From Chamaelirium japonicum (lineage: Eukaryota > Streptophyta > Magnoliopsida > Liliales > Melanthiaceae): DNA of 64,000 bases. A program made the translations under genes and the position numbers. Below are positions 12,657 to 23,186 of the stretch, in pieces. Positions within the stretch are counted from its first letter, which is position 1. Each line of letters begins with the position of its first letter. The notes under the pieces are model-generated. The model did no database searches and was not told where the DNA came from. It worked only from the letters and a program-made list of their open reading frames with translations. Where the stretch lies: positions 36,823,335 through 36,887,334 of the forward strand of contig OX393549.1 in assembly GCA_947650365.1 (NCBI GenBank). The letters are read 5' to 3'.

Positions 12657-15600
12657 CTACTGGGCAGCCACAAACCTCATGCAGATGGGTGGATTTATCT
12701 TCGCCAGAGCGAGCAATGACGACGGAAGGATCCAAAGCCCATCGCCGCATATCAAACCTGAAGCAACTGCAGGCACCATTAGAGCAGCCCCCTTGCCATC
12801 AAGCTTGTGCCAAGCAAGCACTACCAGGCTCCCGACGCACATGTCGATCGCAAAGCTGGCCCCAACAAGGAATGGCACCGCCACCGCCATCGGCAATGGG
12901 ATCCACTTCCCATACTTGGTCGGTAAGAGGTCCCTAATGATATTAGCCCCCACCGCCAATCCAAAGAATCCATAGCACAGCTGAAGGCAATGGCGGGGAA
13001 GCGCAGAGAAGCCCTGAACACCAAGAATCGCCATGTTTCGGTAGATCAGTGCGTAAGGAGCCTTGAAGGCTCCATTCGGGTTTCCCACATCGAAGGCGCT
13101 GTAGAAGAGGAAGAAGGTCAGTGGCGCAACGACGCAGCCCATGGCCGTTCCAATCGCCTGGCTCGCAAGCATTGATCGGGGGGATGTGAGCGTCAGATGG
13201 GCAGTCTTGAAGTCTTGCATCAGATCAGCCGAGATGGAGACCACGGATTTTATCAGGCCGCAGCCCACGAGGCCGGCCACCACCCCAGAGTCCCTCCCCG
13301 CCAAAGCCGCGAGAATGAAGAGGGACACCTTACCGTAATTGTAGGCCATGTTCATGTCAGTGAGCCCAGCGCCGTAAGCATTGCAGAAACCCAAAGCCGG
13401 GGCGAGGACGTAGGCTATGACGACGTAGTACCACCTCACCTCAGGGAACATGAGGGGGATGGTGACGATCGAAACGACGGTGAACACTGCGTAGCCGGAG
13501 TAGGCGATCCAAATGGGGATGCTTTCTCTCGTGAATGCTTCGTTGCGTCGGAGATCGTCGGGGATTTCAGAATCCTGAATTGCCACTGTCAGGAAGAAAA
13601 ATTACAGTTGAGTGAGCATAATTGAATACACTGGTGGGTTCATCACGGCAAAGTCCATCTGACCTATATTCATCCTCTTGCATCTTGATCTAGCATGCAT
13701 GCTTCTTGCGGTGAAAGCAAAAATTTTAAGGAAGTTATAGAGTCCATCTCCGAGAATGAGCGCAATGCAGATGAAAACCTGCAGAAAGAATTAACAATCT
13801 GAAGTATGAGAGATCAAACCTTTAGATATCTTCACACCCCAAAAACCGGGTCGTAAGGAAAGATCCACAGAGGCCCTAGGGTATATAAAGCAGGCGTTAG
13901 GTGCCCCCTTAACCGATGTAGGACTAACCGGTGGATTTCCTCAACAACCCCCTCAAGCGGAGCACGCGAAGGGAGGCACAATTGGAAGGGGACGCACCAA
14001 GAGAGAGACGTTGAACCCAGCTCTGATACCATGTTAGATACCCTCACACCCCAAAACCCAGGTCCACAGAGGGTATAATAAGCGGGTGGTAGGTGCCTCA
14101 TTAACCAATGTGGGACTAACCGGTGGGCTTCCTCAACATAGACACTGGAAATAGAAACTTCATGATGAGAATTCCTCATTCATGCACCTTGTAACCTTGC
14201 AAGCTTCTCATGCTGCTCTCCGGCAGGCTGCTGGGGTACCAATTCCCTTTGAGCTCTCCTATCAGTGGCCACATCACTCCCCACGACAGCACCGCCCCGA
14301 GGAGTAGCGAAAGATTGACGAGGTGGGAACAGATCATCCCTGCCCCGACATACGTCATGCTAAAATCGAAGAAGAATCTGCAATACAGATCATAGAACTT
14401 CAAAATTCTGAGACGATCGAATTGAACACAAAAGAATTGGGGTGAGAGAAATGAATACGTCTGCTTCCAAGCTTTCAGCCCGAAAGTGGGGAACTGTGAG
14501 AATCCACATTCATCACCTCCCGAGTAAAACCACTGGAAGAAGCTCCAGAGGAAGCTGAAAGCAAAGTACTTTGCGAAACCACGAACCTGCTTCCTGATAA
14601 TTGAAGGAAGTGGAATTAGAATTTTCAGTAAATTAATAACTGCATTTTTCTTTTTTATTTCTCATGGTGTAGAGAGGGTCAGTGAGTACTCTGCTCCGCG
14701 AGTAGTGTGGAATCCATTGATGAGAACAGCAGTGGCAGTGCCGCTTGGATAAGTTAATTTGTAGTCGATTATCATCATCTGAAGAATGATGTGGATTACA
14801 TGAGAAGCACATAAAAATTTTGATCCAAACAAAGTGATAGATAGGTATGATGCAGAGTTTGGTGCATCGATCAGAATTTTTTTTTTTTTTTTGAGAATTT
14901 TATTCTATGAGGGGTTTGGCCTTGACCCCAACCTATCTATTAAGCGTTAGAAAAAAAAAACACACATAATGGCTAAAAGGTCCCATCACAACCAAAAGAA
15001 ACATAGTCTCAAAACTTGGAAGCACTCGACTTTTACAAAGCATGGATATGAACGAGTACAGACTTTGTACCCTCCACCTCACTCAGCAGCGAGAGGCCGA
15101 AAGAAGACGCTATATCGAGGATGGTGTTGTTCACCAACAAATTAAGTGGGAGCTAGGGCCCGCTCTTCTTCGTCAAGAGTTAACATATGTCCCCGAAGAT
15201 TCTGAAGAATGGGATTATATTTACCAAATGTGCGAATCAACTGTCATGCACTATTCCTCCGGACGATCTTTGGCTACGATTTACACACATCGGGGTGGGA
15301 AGCCAGATGCTCTACATCCTCTTCTTCTCTGAACAAATCATCACTCGTAGTATCTGAGCGGAACCATGTCTCCACAGCCTCTTTCAGATGCCTCTCAATT
15401 GTCTCATCGATATCTTCGTTAGTAATCGCTCAAAGTTCCTCGGAGGAGGGAGTTGCAATCACCTCCACCGAATAATACATTTCAACCCCCTCCTCACTAT
15501 CTTGCTCATCTTGGCATAAGCCTTCCAAGTCGGTCTCACAAAACTACTGTGTAGCCAAGTTTGGATTAACATCATGAACAGCCGCTGCATACACAAAATT

Positions 15601-18600
15601 CTTCTCTACTTAGATGGCCCACGGACATCGTTATAAATTATATCTGGTTGGGCTTTCGTGTCAAACCTATTCAAAAATATGTATTTTTTAGACCCAAGCC
15701 CGGCTCATGTCCACCCCTACTCTACTACAATAGGTATGGTTGCTTTGTTGGCTTTCTCCCATCAATCTGACAATATTGTCTCCCTCGCCAAGGATAAGAA
15801 ATCTAGACTCTGAGACTAAGATAAGATTAGGAGGTTCCTGAGGTTCCTTACCCTTCATTAATCCAAAAACTGAAATTCAGGGTTCTTCACCAGCTAGCTT
15901 CTCCTCTGACTCCGATAAAGCTTTAGATGGAACCTCTTCGGGGCGCCTGACAGAGCACTTTGGCATCCACTTGGCCTTATGCATTGCCAAAAACTTCAAG
16001 GGTTGGGCTGAAGCTTTAGCTAAGCAATCATTTGATGAATGCTCGAACACTTTGCAACAGTCACATTTTGGTGGCTGTCATTTATAATATTGAGTGATTT
16101 TTCCACTACATTAGCAAATCAGCTAATGAAGCGTCTAGACTAATACTCCACTGGGAAGTCTGGCATTCGAACCCACATGAGAATTTTCTCAAACACATCA
16201 CTTTTATACTTCATCTTACTATGCCAACGTTTTAGCACCACAAGGCAGGCCTCAAAATACCAAGGCCCTCCTTCAAGTACCTTTAAGCAATCATCTTCTA
16301 TCTTGAACTTGAAAAGAAAATACTCGCTCTCAAGCAAGAAGAGGTCCCATGTTCTTTTAGTTTTCTACACTTTCTCCGTGATATCTTTGAATTTCATGAA
16401 ATATGGTTTCCACTCAATAATATACACAATTTGTGTGTATGCCCAACCCTCTAGGTTTTCCTGAAGTTCATCAGTGGAACAAACAACAATGCGAGCACCA
16501 TCTTCAACATTGGGACCAATGAATTCAAGAGAAAGGTCGGACTTTGGGTGAGCACCACCACGCACGACATTTCAAGTCCTGATTAGAGCAGATCTCTAAG
16601 TTGGGACCTCTACAGCAACGCTCGACACAACAGAATTCGAGAATGTATGCAGATTAGCATCATCGCTTTTCTGTGACACCACATCAAGTACTTGGTATGC
16701 CTCCTGCTCGATCGCATAGTAGAGGGATGGGAAGCCACCATCGTCCACCCCCTATTACAGTTCTTTGGCCGAGTGAGACTGGAATCCACCATGTGCACGA
16801 TATACCGTGTCACGACCACCAAAATCAGTCGTCGATCCTCGATGGACAAATCTAGATATGGATCTGTGGCCGCAAGACAAAGCTCTATCTCTCGAGAGAA
16901 CTTGATCCACGAAAGACATAAAAGACGGAGCAAACGGAGGGAGAAAACCCCCCCCTTCCCCACCATCTCCATCGAAGACCTCCATGGTTTGCAATCGGCC
17001 ATGGACGTCGAAGCACAAGAGAGATCCTCCCCTAGGAAAAGACAACCTTAGTCAGCATTTCTCTCTTGGAAGAGGAGCACCGGCAAGAAGGGATCTTCAC
17101 ATAGTAATTGTTGATTTGAAAAATCGATCAGGCATGTGACATTTGGCATGTACCGACTGACTTGGGCATTCTCATCCTAAGTAGCGTACTGATGCTTTGT
17201 ACAAAGTGTGCGGCGTACCAGAGGTAATCAACGACTAATTGGATCTTGATGTTATTGCAATATAAATGTGATCGCTCTCTTTGTATCAACCATTACAGAT
17301 AAGGCTCAAGCGATTGTTGGAAAGGAAACCCAGTTTCAGCAACTGTCTTTAATGAAGACTTAAATTTAAACATTAAAAAAAATCATGAAGAGGACTTAAA
17401 ATGTCGGCATGAAACTTCAATTTCCAAACCTTATTCAAACAAATTGAAAAAAAATATATATTTTTATAGTTTTAAAGAAGAGCTCAGTTGGCAGGACATA
17501 TGCAACTTGTGGCCTTGGTCAAGGGTTCTAATTTGTGCTACGGCATATATCCCCCTTACCCTGTAATGGCAGGTCTCTCTCTTGCCTTAGTGGCAAGCTT
17601 TTCAACCTGTGGAGTTATTAAAAATTAGGGTATTTCTCTAGCACCTATGACAAGTTTCGATCCTTGGCTAATTTTGTACCAGTGCACTTACAGGTGATGT
17701 ACTGACCACTTAGTCCTTAAAAAAAAGGGGCAATGGGTGTCCCATACAACAAATCCGATTAATGAATAGGATACTCATAAGAGTTCTTTAATAGTAGGTC
17801 CCAAAATTAATTTTGAAACCCAAAACTATCCCATCCCCCCCTTCTACCCTTTCCCTCTTCTCTCTCGAGCAACTGGCAGCAGCGGGTGGCGACGACAGCA
17901 GCAACAGCGAGCAGTGGGCGACGACAACATCAGCGACGGTGAGCGCAGCGGTGCGGCTAGTCACAACTACTCGCTGTCGCCGCCTTCGTGACAACGGCGA
18001 GCAGGTTCAGTCTGGTTCAGATTAGGTTTAGGATTAGATCTAGGACTTTAGGGTATAACCCATAGCATGTAGATCTTGGATTTTAGGAATCGGATTAGGT
18101 TTTAGGGTTAGATCTAGGGTTTAGGTTTTAGAATTAGGTCTAGGGTTCACCCCATGGCTTGTAGATATTAGGTTTTAGGTCTTAGGTTTAGTTTCGAGGT
18201 GATGGCATGCAAATGAAAATTTGAAATATATGGAGGGGCATTTTCGTCCTCTATCCTTTGGCTTTAAAGAAACTCATGTTTTGGATTGTTCAAAAAGTCG
18301 CCCCCCGCCCCCCTTCTGGTTTCTTCTCCCCTCTTTCCCAATCAACTTCGGCGGCGACTGCAGCAAAGTCAACGGGGCAAGCGACCAGCAGCTTCGGCGG
18401 CGTCGGCGAGCAGTGATTCGGTGGTTCGGCAGCGGATCTCAAGTCTAGGGTTCATCCCATGACCTGTAGATCTCAGGGTTAGGTTTAGCCTTTTAGGGTT
18501 AGGATTCGGTTCGGTTTGGCAGCAGCGGCGAGTGGTGGTTTGGTTTGGTGGCGGCAAGCGGCATTCAGTGGCGGCGAACAGCTCCAGCGGCGGCATTCAG

Positions 18601-19547
18601 TGGATTGATGGCGGCGGTGGTTCACTGGTTCGGTGGCATACCAAAAAAAATTAAAATGTTGTGGAGGACAATTTCAGCCACAGCAATTCAAAGTCCTTGT
18701 TTAAAAGCATCTCCTTAAAAGGAGTTTTCATCAACTCCCCTCAGAAAAAATACTAATGTTAGTAGGATAGTAGCACAGCTCACTCTCTAAAATATGCTAT
18801 TTATTTGTCCCTTTGTCTAATAATGTATGCTCTCCCTCGCTAAAATATAAAGTTTTTTGTTATTTTTTACAACATTTATTGCATTATAATTAAATCAGAG
18901 TCAGAAGTGGGACCCATGACCCAACTTTGGTTCACATGACCTCAATTATTAAGGAGGACAAATTACCAAATATGGTGGCACCAATCATGTTCTGGCTAAG
19001 CAGCTTGAAATGGTAGCACAGTACCCCTTTTGCCAACAACTTAATTTCCACATTTTGTCATTTTTATCCAAATAAATTAAAATAGTCTCCCCAAAACCAC
19101 GGAGACACCGTGGTTCGGGGTCCAGCCAACGACACATGTCCCCACCCGTTTGATCATCCGGCTCTTATGATGGGAGCACCCTGGGTTTCGCTCAGTGGCC
19201 TGTAGATCTCAACAGTCCGGAACCGTCCAAAGGGACGGAACTAACAAGTGTCGATGGCCGGACCCCAAACCAAGGTGATACCGTGGTTCGGAATGACTAA
19301 GTTAAGGGCTTTAATTTTTATCTGATCAAAACTGAATTGAAAGGGGCGAAGTGTTTTTGAGCTAAATTTCAGGGGGGAAAGTGTAATTCAACAAAAAAAA
19401 ACTAAAAAGTGATCACCCAGTAACAGAAACTCCTTTTAGGCTCACCTAATCAAACAGAGCATCAAAATCTAATCCCAACAACAACCAAACATCTATTATC
19501 AATTGCTTGCGAAGATCTGGAGGAGTAACTTGCAATGGAGAACCGAT

Positions 19548-19591
<44 letters not shown>

Positions 19592-20292
19592 CTTCCTCAA
19601 GGGAACCAGGGCTAAGAGCCCAACAAAACTCACAGCAAAGAGAAAGCCGGTCATCCAACCAATCCCAGGCTCCTTGTAGCTCCCCGGCGTGTTCCCCTCT
19701 GTATCGACGCCGGCCAGCTCATAGGTCTTCTTGTCGAGACCCAGCAGATAAGACCCAAATCCACCTGCGATCACGCACACCGATTTCACTAGCTACGGGA
19801 GAGATTCGGCGAGATCGGAGCTAGCCTCCGGCTAGCGTTTTCCCCACCTCCGACGGCGATGCTGTAGCAGGCGACGGCGCACGTCTGCACGACGGTGTTC
19901 TCCTGCGGGGTGAAGGGCGCGGCCACGACGCCGGCCTTGCGGAGAAGCTCCGTCCAGGCCCGGAGGAAGACGAAGGCAAGGAGGGCGGCCGAGACGTTGA
20001 GGGTCGGGACCAGCCCGGTGGTGAGGTTCAGCTTCATCACGATCACGCTGTACAGGAACCCGATGGCGAGGCTCGCCACCAGGCCGCGGACCGTCAGCTG
20101 CTTCGTCCACGGGGGGGTCCGCTTGCAGTGTTCCACCGCACCGGCCGGCTCCGGCGCCATGGGCTCCTCCAAGTCGTCGCCTTTCTCGATCTCCCGCGCC
20201 TCCTCCATGTCGGCAGGTCGAATCGGCCGGTCAGAGCTCTCCGCTTCTTCGTCCCCCTCACTTCCTCCATTCAAGGAGAGAGAGGATCCCAT
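12657..20292 (-). CDS. YSL: YELLOW STRIPE-LIKE metal-nicotianamine transporter
   Basis: This is an oligopeptide-transporter-superfamily membrane protein. The family moves iron and other metals chelated by nicotianamine or phytosiderophores across plasma or internal membranes. Seven exons on minus read in frame with GT/AG borders: 20,292-19,848; 19,764-19,592; 14,778-14,690; 14,593-14,459; 14,377-14,188; 13,778-13,664; 13,585-12,657 (stop TAG). They total 2076 nt, 691 aa, normal for the family. Hallmarks include an acidic N-terminus, then [116 protein letters not shown] and a C-terminal [20 protein letters not shown]. The start at 20,292 gives the usual N-terminus; an in-frame ATG at 20,520 would add 76 unlikely residues. 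The loop after NGFHT is a few residues shorter than in paralogs I know. The reading frame is intact despite intronic transposons. Which YSL ortholog it is cannot be told here. Confidence 0.93.
13779..14187 (-). other. YSL intron 5, nearly filled by a TRIM
   Basis: The donor is AAG^GTGCATG and the acceptor CTGCAG^GTTTTC. The 409-bp intron contains the TRIM at 13,820-14,138. Without it about 90 bp would remain, close to the 78-96 bp of introns 1, 3, 4 and 6. Confidence 0.85.
13820..14138 (-). mobile_element. TRIM-type miniature LTR retrotransposon, copy 2
   Basis: On the minus strand the 5' LTR (14,138-14,032, 107 bp) begins TGTTGAGGAAGCCCACCGG and ends ATCTAACA. It is followed after one base by a tRNA-Met primer site TGGTATCAGAGC. 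A short interior with no ORF ends in the purine tract TTGAGGGGG. The 3' LTR (13,946-13,820, 127 bp) starts TGTTGAGGAAATCC. The whole element is about 319 bp and inserted in the same orientation as YSL. The LTRs have diverged and the outer 3' end is eroded. No clear target duplication. Confidence 0.8.
14879..17045 (-). pseudogene. LINE ORF1 remnant: DUF4283, zinc knuckle, LINE tail
   Basis: On the minus strand, 16,337-16,140 encodes a DUF4283-type segment ([19 protein letters not shown], then VVLKRW and [12 protein letters not shown]) typical of ORF1 proteins of plant L1-like LINEs. Downstream, near 16,070-16,025, is a CX2CX4HX4C zinc knuckle ([14 protein letters not shown]). It is preceded by an in-frame TGA where the family usually has Trp. 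The fragment ends in a LINE-type 3' end with GGGGTCAAGGCCAAACCCC and a 12-13 base A tail (T run at about 14,879-14,892). No ORF2 (endonuclease/reverse transcriptase) is present, and several stops and frame changes occur in 15,000-16,000. It is a dead or ORF1-only derivative in the same orientation as YSL. Confidence 0.7.
17478..17735 (+). mobile_element. tRNA-derived SINE, Au-like
   Basis: The head contains a box A-like GAGCTCAGTTGGCAGGAC and, about 30 bp on, a box B-like GTCAAGGGTTCTAATTTG, the arrangement of RNA polymerase III internal promoters in tRNA-derived SINEs. It ends near an A run (17,721-17,729). The length of about 250 bp and the AGCTCAGTTGG head resemble the Au SINE family of angiosperms. 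Antisense to YSL within intron 2. Confidence 0.5.
17813..18660 (+). repeat. GC-rich repeat with CTAGGGTT words, two copies
   Basis: Two tandem diverged copies (about 17,813-18,250 and 18,290-18,655). Each has a CAGCGGCGA-rich minisatellite followed by TCTAGGGTTCATCCCATGAC or a variant and then TTAGGTTTTAGGGTT words. A third copy is at 45,880-46,330. Short ORFs here are frame shadows of the trinucleotide-like repeats. No known family is recognised. Confidence 0.5.
18661..19094. other. Remaining YSL intron 2 sequence
   Basis: AT-rich intronic sequence. No repeat boundary, ORF or RNA gene recognised. Confidence 0.4.
19095..19291. mobile_element. Short inverted-repeat (foldback) element
   Basis: Arms of about 40 bp face each other. 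The left arm reads CCGTGGTTCGGGGTCCAGCC and the right, reversed, CCTTGGTTTGGGGTCCGGCC, ending GTGTCG/CGACAC. The central 110 bp contains CAGTGGCCTGTAGATCTCA, shared with the repeat family at 18.4 and 46.2 kb. Family not recognised. Confidence 0.45.
19549..19588. repeat. (AG)20 tract at the YSL intron 2 donor
   Basis: Forty bases of AG repeats on plus. On the YSL strand they are (CT)20 beginning at intron position +4, directly after GTA. Confidence 0.95.
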
Positions 20293-20544
20293 GTGAGAAG
20301 GGGAGTAAAACATTTTCAAATGCCCAATGGGTATAGTCCACTTATTGGGAAACTTAAAGAAAGAAATGAAAACAGGGGACGCCATGAGTGCCGGATTGCA
20401 GAAAGAAATCCCAGCAGATCTCGAGTCGCGAGCTTGGATTCTCACCTGGGTTTTGCTCAGCACCTTCGAAAGCTCGGCAGAGATCCGACAGGGACGACGG
20501 TGATCTCTGCTCTGGTTCATCCCTCCATCGCTCCTGTCGACTGC

Positions 20545-20590
20545 GCTACAGAGTAACGGCTAAGTCAGCACGTCCGTATATAAAGAAAGG
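20545..20590 (-). promoter_or_regulatory. Possible YSL core promoter
   Basis: A TATATA-containing sequence (TTTATATAC on minus, TATATAAA on plus) lies at about 20,576-20,584, some 290 bp upstream of the chosen ATG. Its best orientation is plus, so assignment to YSL is uncertain. A CAG^GTGAGA sequence near 20,444 on minus is a strong donor and may mark a 5' UTR intron. A MITE begins only a few bases upstream. Confidence 0.3.
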
Positions 20591-20867
20591 TAAATTAAAC
20601 TTTGCCCCCATTAAGTTTAGCTCAAGCACTTAACCCCCCTATAGTCTAAAACTACTTGTTGCCCCCTTTCATTCCAGTTTAATCACAAACAAATTACCAT
20701 ATGAGGAAATTCTAAATTATATGACAAAAGGGGGTATTGTGCTGATACTTCAAACTTTAGAAAGCGATTTGGAACAAAATAAACTACAGTCTATAGAGTG
20801 GTTTAATGATTTTGAGCTGAACTTAGGGGGGGGGGGGGGGGGGGGGGGGGACAAACTATAATTTACC
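20589..20867. mobile_element. Inverted-repeat MITE with G25 tract
   Basis: The left arm GGTAAATTAAACTTTGCCCC continues through TTAAGTTTAGCTCAA. The right arm reversed reads GGTAAATTATAGTTTGTCCC, then CTAAGTTCAGCTCAA. The right arm includes a run of 25 G (20,826-20,850), apparently an expansion of the CCCCC in the terminal repeat. The 279-bp element is non-coding and sits immediately upstream of the putative YSL promoter. Superfamily unclear, because no convincing target duplication was found. Confidence 0.6.
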
Positions 20868-20877
20868 TTATAAATAA

Positions 20878-21416
20878 GGGAAGTTTTATTCTTACCCCAA
20901 ACTTACTTCGCATACCCCGATTCCTCCAAAAACATCGATTCTCATTTGTATCCCATTGATACCTCCTGCTTTCTTCCTCCCCTTCTTCATCGTCGGAGAC
21001 ACCACCGTTGAAGCTCAACCGGGGGGGGGGGGGGTATCTGGTGATTGGGGTCGGAGAAGACGAATGGGGACGAGGAGGTGGTGAAACGGTGACGGTGAGG
21101 ACTGAAGTGGAGCGATTCGGTGACAGGCATTGCAGATCCAACGATAGGCACTGTAGGTTTAGTGGCTGAAGAGGAAGTGGAGGTCGGACGACTCAAGCAG
21201 GCAAAAGAACCTTGGAGGAGGGAGGAGGCGGCTTCGACTGTAGGCTCAATGATGGCTCCGACAATGATGAGGAGGGGAAGTTGTGACGGCTCCGACGGTG
21301 ATGTCTCTAACGATGTGGAAGGGGAGGAAAGAAGCAGGTTGGGGTATGCGATGGGAATCGATTTTTGGAAGGAAACGGGATATGTGAAGTAGTTTTGGGA
21401 TATGAATAAAAAAATT
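20878..21416. mobile_element. Mutator-like MITE with 9-bp TSD
   Basis: The 539-bp element is flanked by perfect TATAAATAA (20,869-20,877 and 21,417-21,425), a 9-bp duplication as made by Mutator-superfamily transposases. Long terminal inverted repeats of about 75 bp: GGGAAGTTTTATTCTTACCC at left against AATTTTTTTATTCATATCCC at right reversed, then CCAAAACTACTTC-type sequence. The G-rich interior has a G14 run (21,021-21,034). Short ORFs inside are not credible. Same family as 31,349-32,285. Confidence 0.75.
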
Positions 21417-21428
21417 TATAAATAAATA

Positions 21429-21800
21429 AGCAAATTACAAAAACCTCACCATAACTATACAACTAATTTCACACTGGTCCCTCAACTGCTGTTTTGAAAA
21501 ACTTAACCCCCAGAACTATGCTCCGTCTGCATGCTTACCCCCTCCATTAGTGTTCAGCCATCAAACTTAATATTTATTCCAAAAATATCCTCCTTAATAT
21601 GTCCAAATATATTTTCTAAATATTACTTAAGTTGCCTAGACATGGGTAGTTTGGTTTTAAATTTTGTTTGACGCCTAATTTTTAATAGAAGGGTGTACAT
21701 ACAAACATAGCATAGTTAAGAGTTCAAGTTGTTCAAAAAATATGTAAGGGACTAATTTAAAATTAGATGCACAGTTCAGGGGATTTGTTTATAATTTTCC
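21429..21800. mobile_element. Diverged inverted-repeat MITE
   Basis: The left side (ACAACTAATTTCACACTGGT then CCCTCAACTG) and the right side reversed (CCCCTGAACTGTGCATCTAA) are partly complementary. The interior carries CTTAACCCCC words also seen in the MITE at 20,589. The boundary is approximate. Confidence 0.35.
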
Positions 21801-23186
21801 CAAAGTAAAGGGACGGGATATGAGAAATATATGGAGGTGGTCTCGTCTCGTTGTGCTGCAATTGAGTAGAATTGCTAGCTACAAGTGAAAAGATCTCTAC
21901 TATAATATAGATTTAATTACTAATTAGACCTAAAAAGTTAGGTGGTATAAAATCTTTCAACAATATTAAACTGATTCTATAATGATAGAAATAAAATACT
22001 ATGTTAATCATGCAATGATTAATAAAGATAGAATTAATCTCTAATGAATATTTGTATATTTATCATGCTAAAATAAAAGGATCGAATATTAGTTATGTAA
22101 TTGCTAGTTGACTATGATCTAGAATTTCTAATTTGCAAAATAGAGAAATCAAAAATAGAGAGTTTGGATGGAGCCTGTTTGGTCGAAGCGCGCAAGCGCT
22201 GTCCTAAAAGTCGATTGCCCCCTGCGTGCGGGTCTTCCGGCAATGACTAGTAGAGATACGACGACCCAGCCGGTAGGCTCTCCCTCCCGTCGGCACGACT
22301 TCGAGAGGGTGTACGGCGAACCCCAATGTAGCTTTCAAGAACCCAGCAGGTAGCAAAGATCGAAACACAGATAGAGAATGAAAAGGACAGAGTTTTTGGT
22401 AGCAAAAGCACAACTTATTCTTCTAAAAACTCTATGGTCTTGGGTCTCTTATATAGGCCCAGCCCAAGATGTGTTGATGGCTACCCATTCATTTGGATTT
22501 AATGGGCTTTTAAAGCCCAGCCATTAGATTACATTTAGTGTGAACGTTTATAGCCGTTTCTAGTCGTTATAGCCGTTATAGGTTACATGATAATATTTTG
22601 TTTTAAAAACACAAATAGATAAATAAAATCTTAACAATCCCCCACATGTTTTAAAAACATCAAATATTAAAAATATTAAAAATTAAAAAATTAAAATATA
22701 AAATAATTTGCTGTATTCCTTATACTATGTAATGGGTGTAGGTACCTCTCGGTTTGAACCTCCACTTAGTAAAAATTATATCCGTCTATAGTACCTTGGT
22801 GGACTATGCCTTGAACCAGGACCATGGTTCAGACTTTTATAAGATTCACACATAGTATAGCTAATTTAGGGTTCTGGACGGGTTGCGCTATTTAGGCCAT
22901 GCGCAAGTATCTTTCATGTGTTTTTTAGAGTATCGCCCAATACTCATTGTTGCGGCCACACAACTACACATATAGGTGAGTCCTTATAAGGGTGCGAGTA
23001 AGGTAGCACCCTGTCTCATGGATCTTGGACTTATTAAGATTAAAAACTCATCCTAATCCCTTGCTTTTATGAGCACTGGCGCCCTAGGGATGGGAGGAGA
23101 GATCAGTGCTCCTCATAGTCACCTATACGGTTTGTTTCTACCCATTGAACCTCCGTGAGGTTGGGTTGCTACCGTGGTGATCTTTC

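Larger units (their letters stand above)
14779..19591 (-). other. YSL intron 2 (4.8 kb), transposon-filled
   Basis: The donor is AAG^GTACTCTCTC and the acceptor TTCAG^ATGATG. It holds a 3'-anchored LINE ORF1 remnant (14,879-17,045), a SINE on the opposite strand (about 17,478-17,735), a GC-rich repeat family (17,813-18,660), an inverted-repeat element (19,095-19,291) and a 40-bp AG tract right at the donor. Intron length is almost wholly due to these insertions. Confidence 0.85.

Noticed and set aside
13697..13709. GCATGCTTCTTGC, matching part of the iron-deficiency element IDE1
   Set aside because: It lies inside YSL coding exon 6 and covers only the 3' part of the element. Probably coincidence of codons.
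15042..15332. Plus-strand ORF of 96 codons in YSL intron 2
   Set aside because: It overlaps the antisense of the LINE-derived coding remnant on minus, whose residues read more like protein. No family match.
20293..20520. 76-codon N-terminal extension of YSL from ATG 20,520
   Set aside because: It is open but unlike YSL N-termini and contains a strong splice donor. The ATG at 20,292 gives the normal protein.
22168..22413. Repeated 61- and 69-codon ORFs (also 27,368-27,613)
   Set aside because: They lie in the two copia LTRs. Their duplication follows from the LTRs, and they lack domain or codon support.
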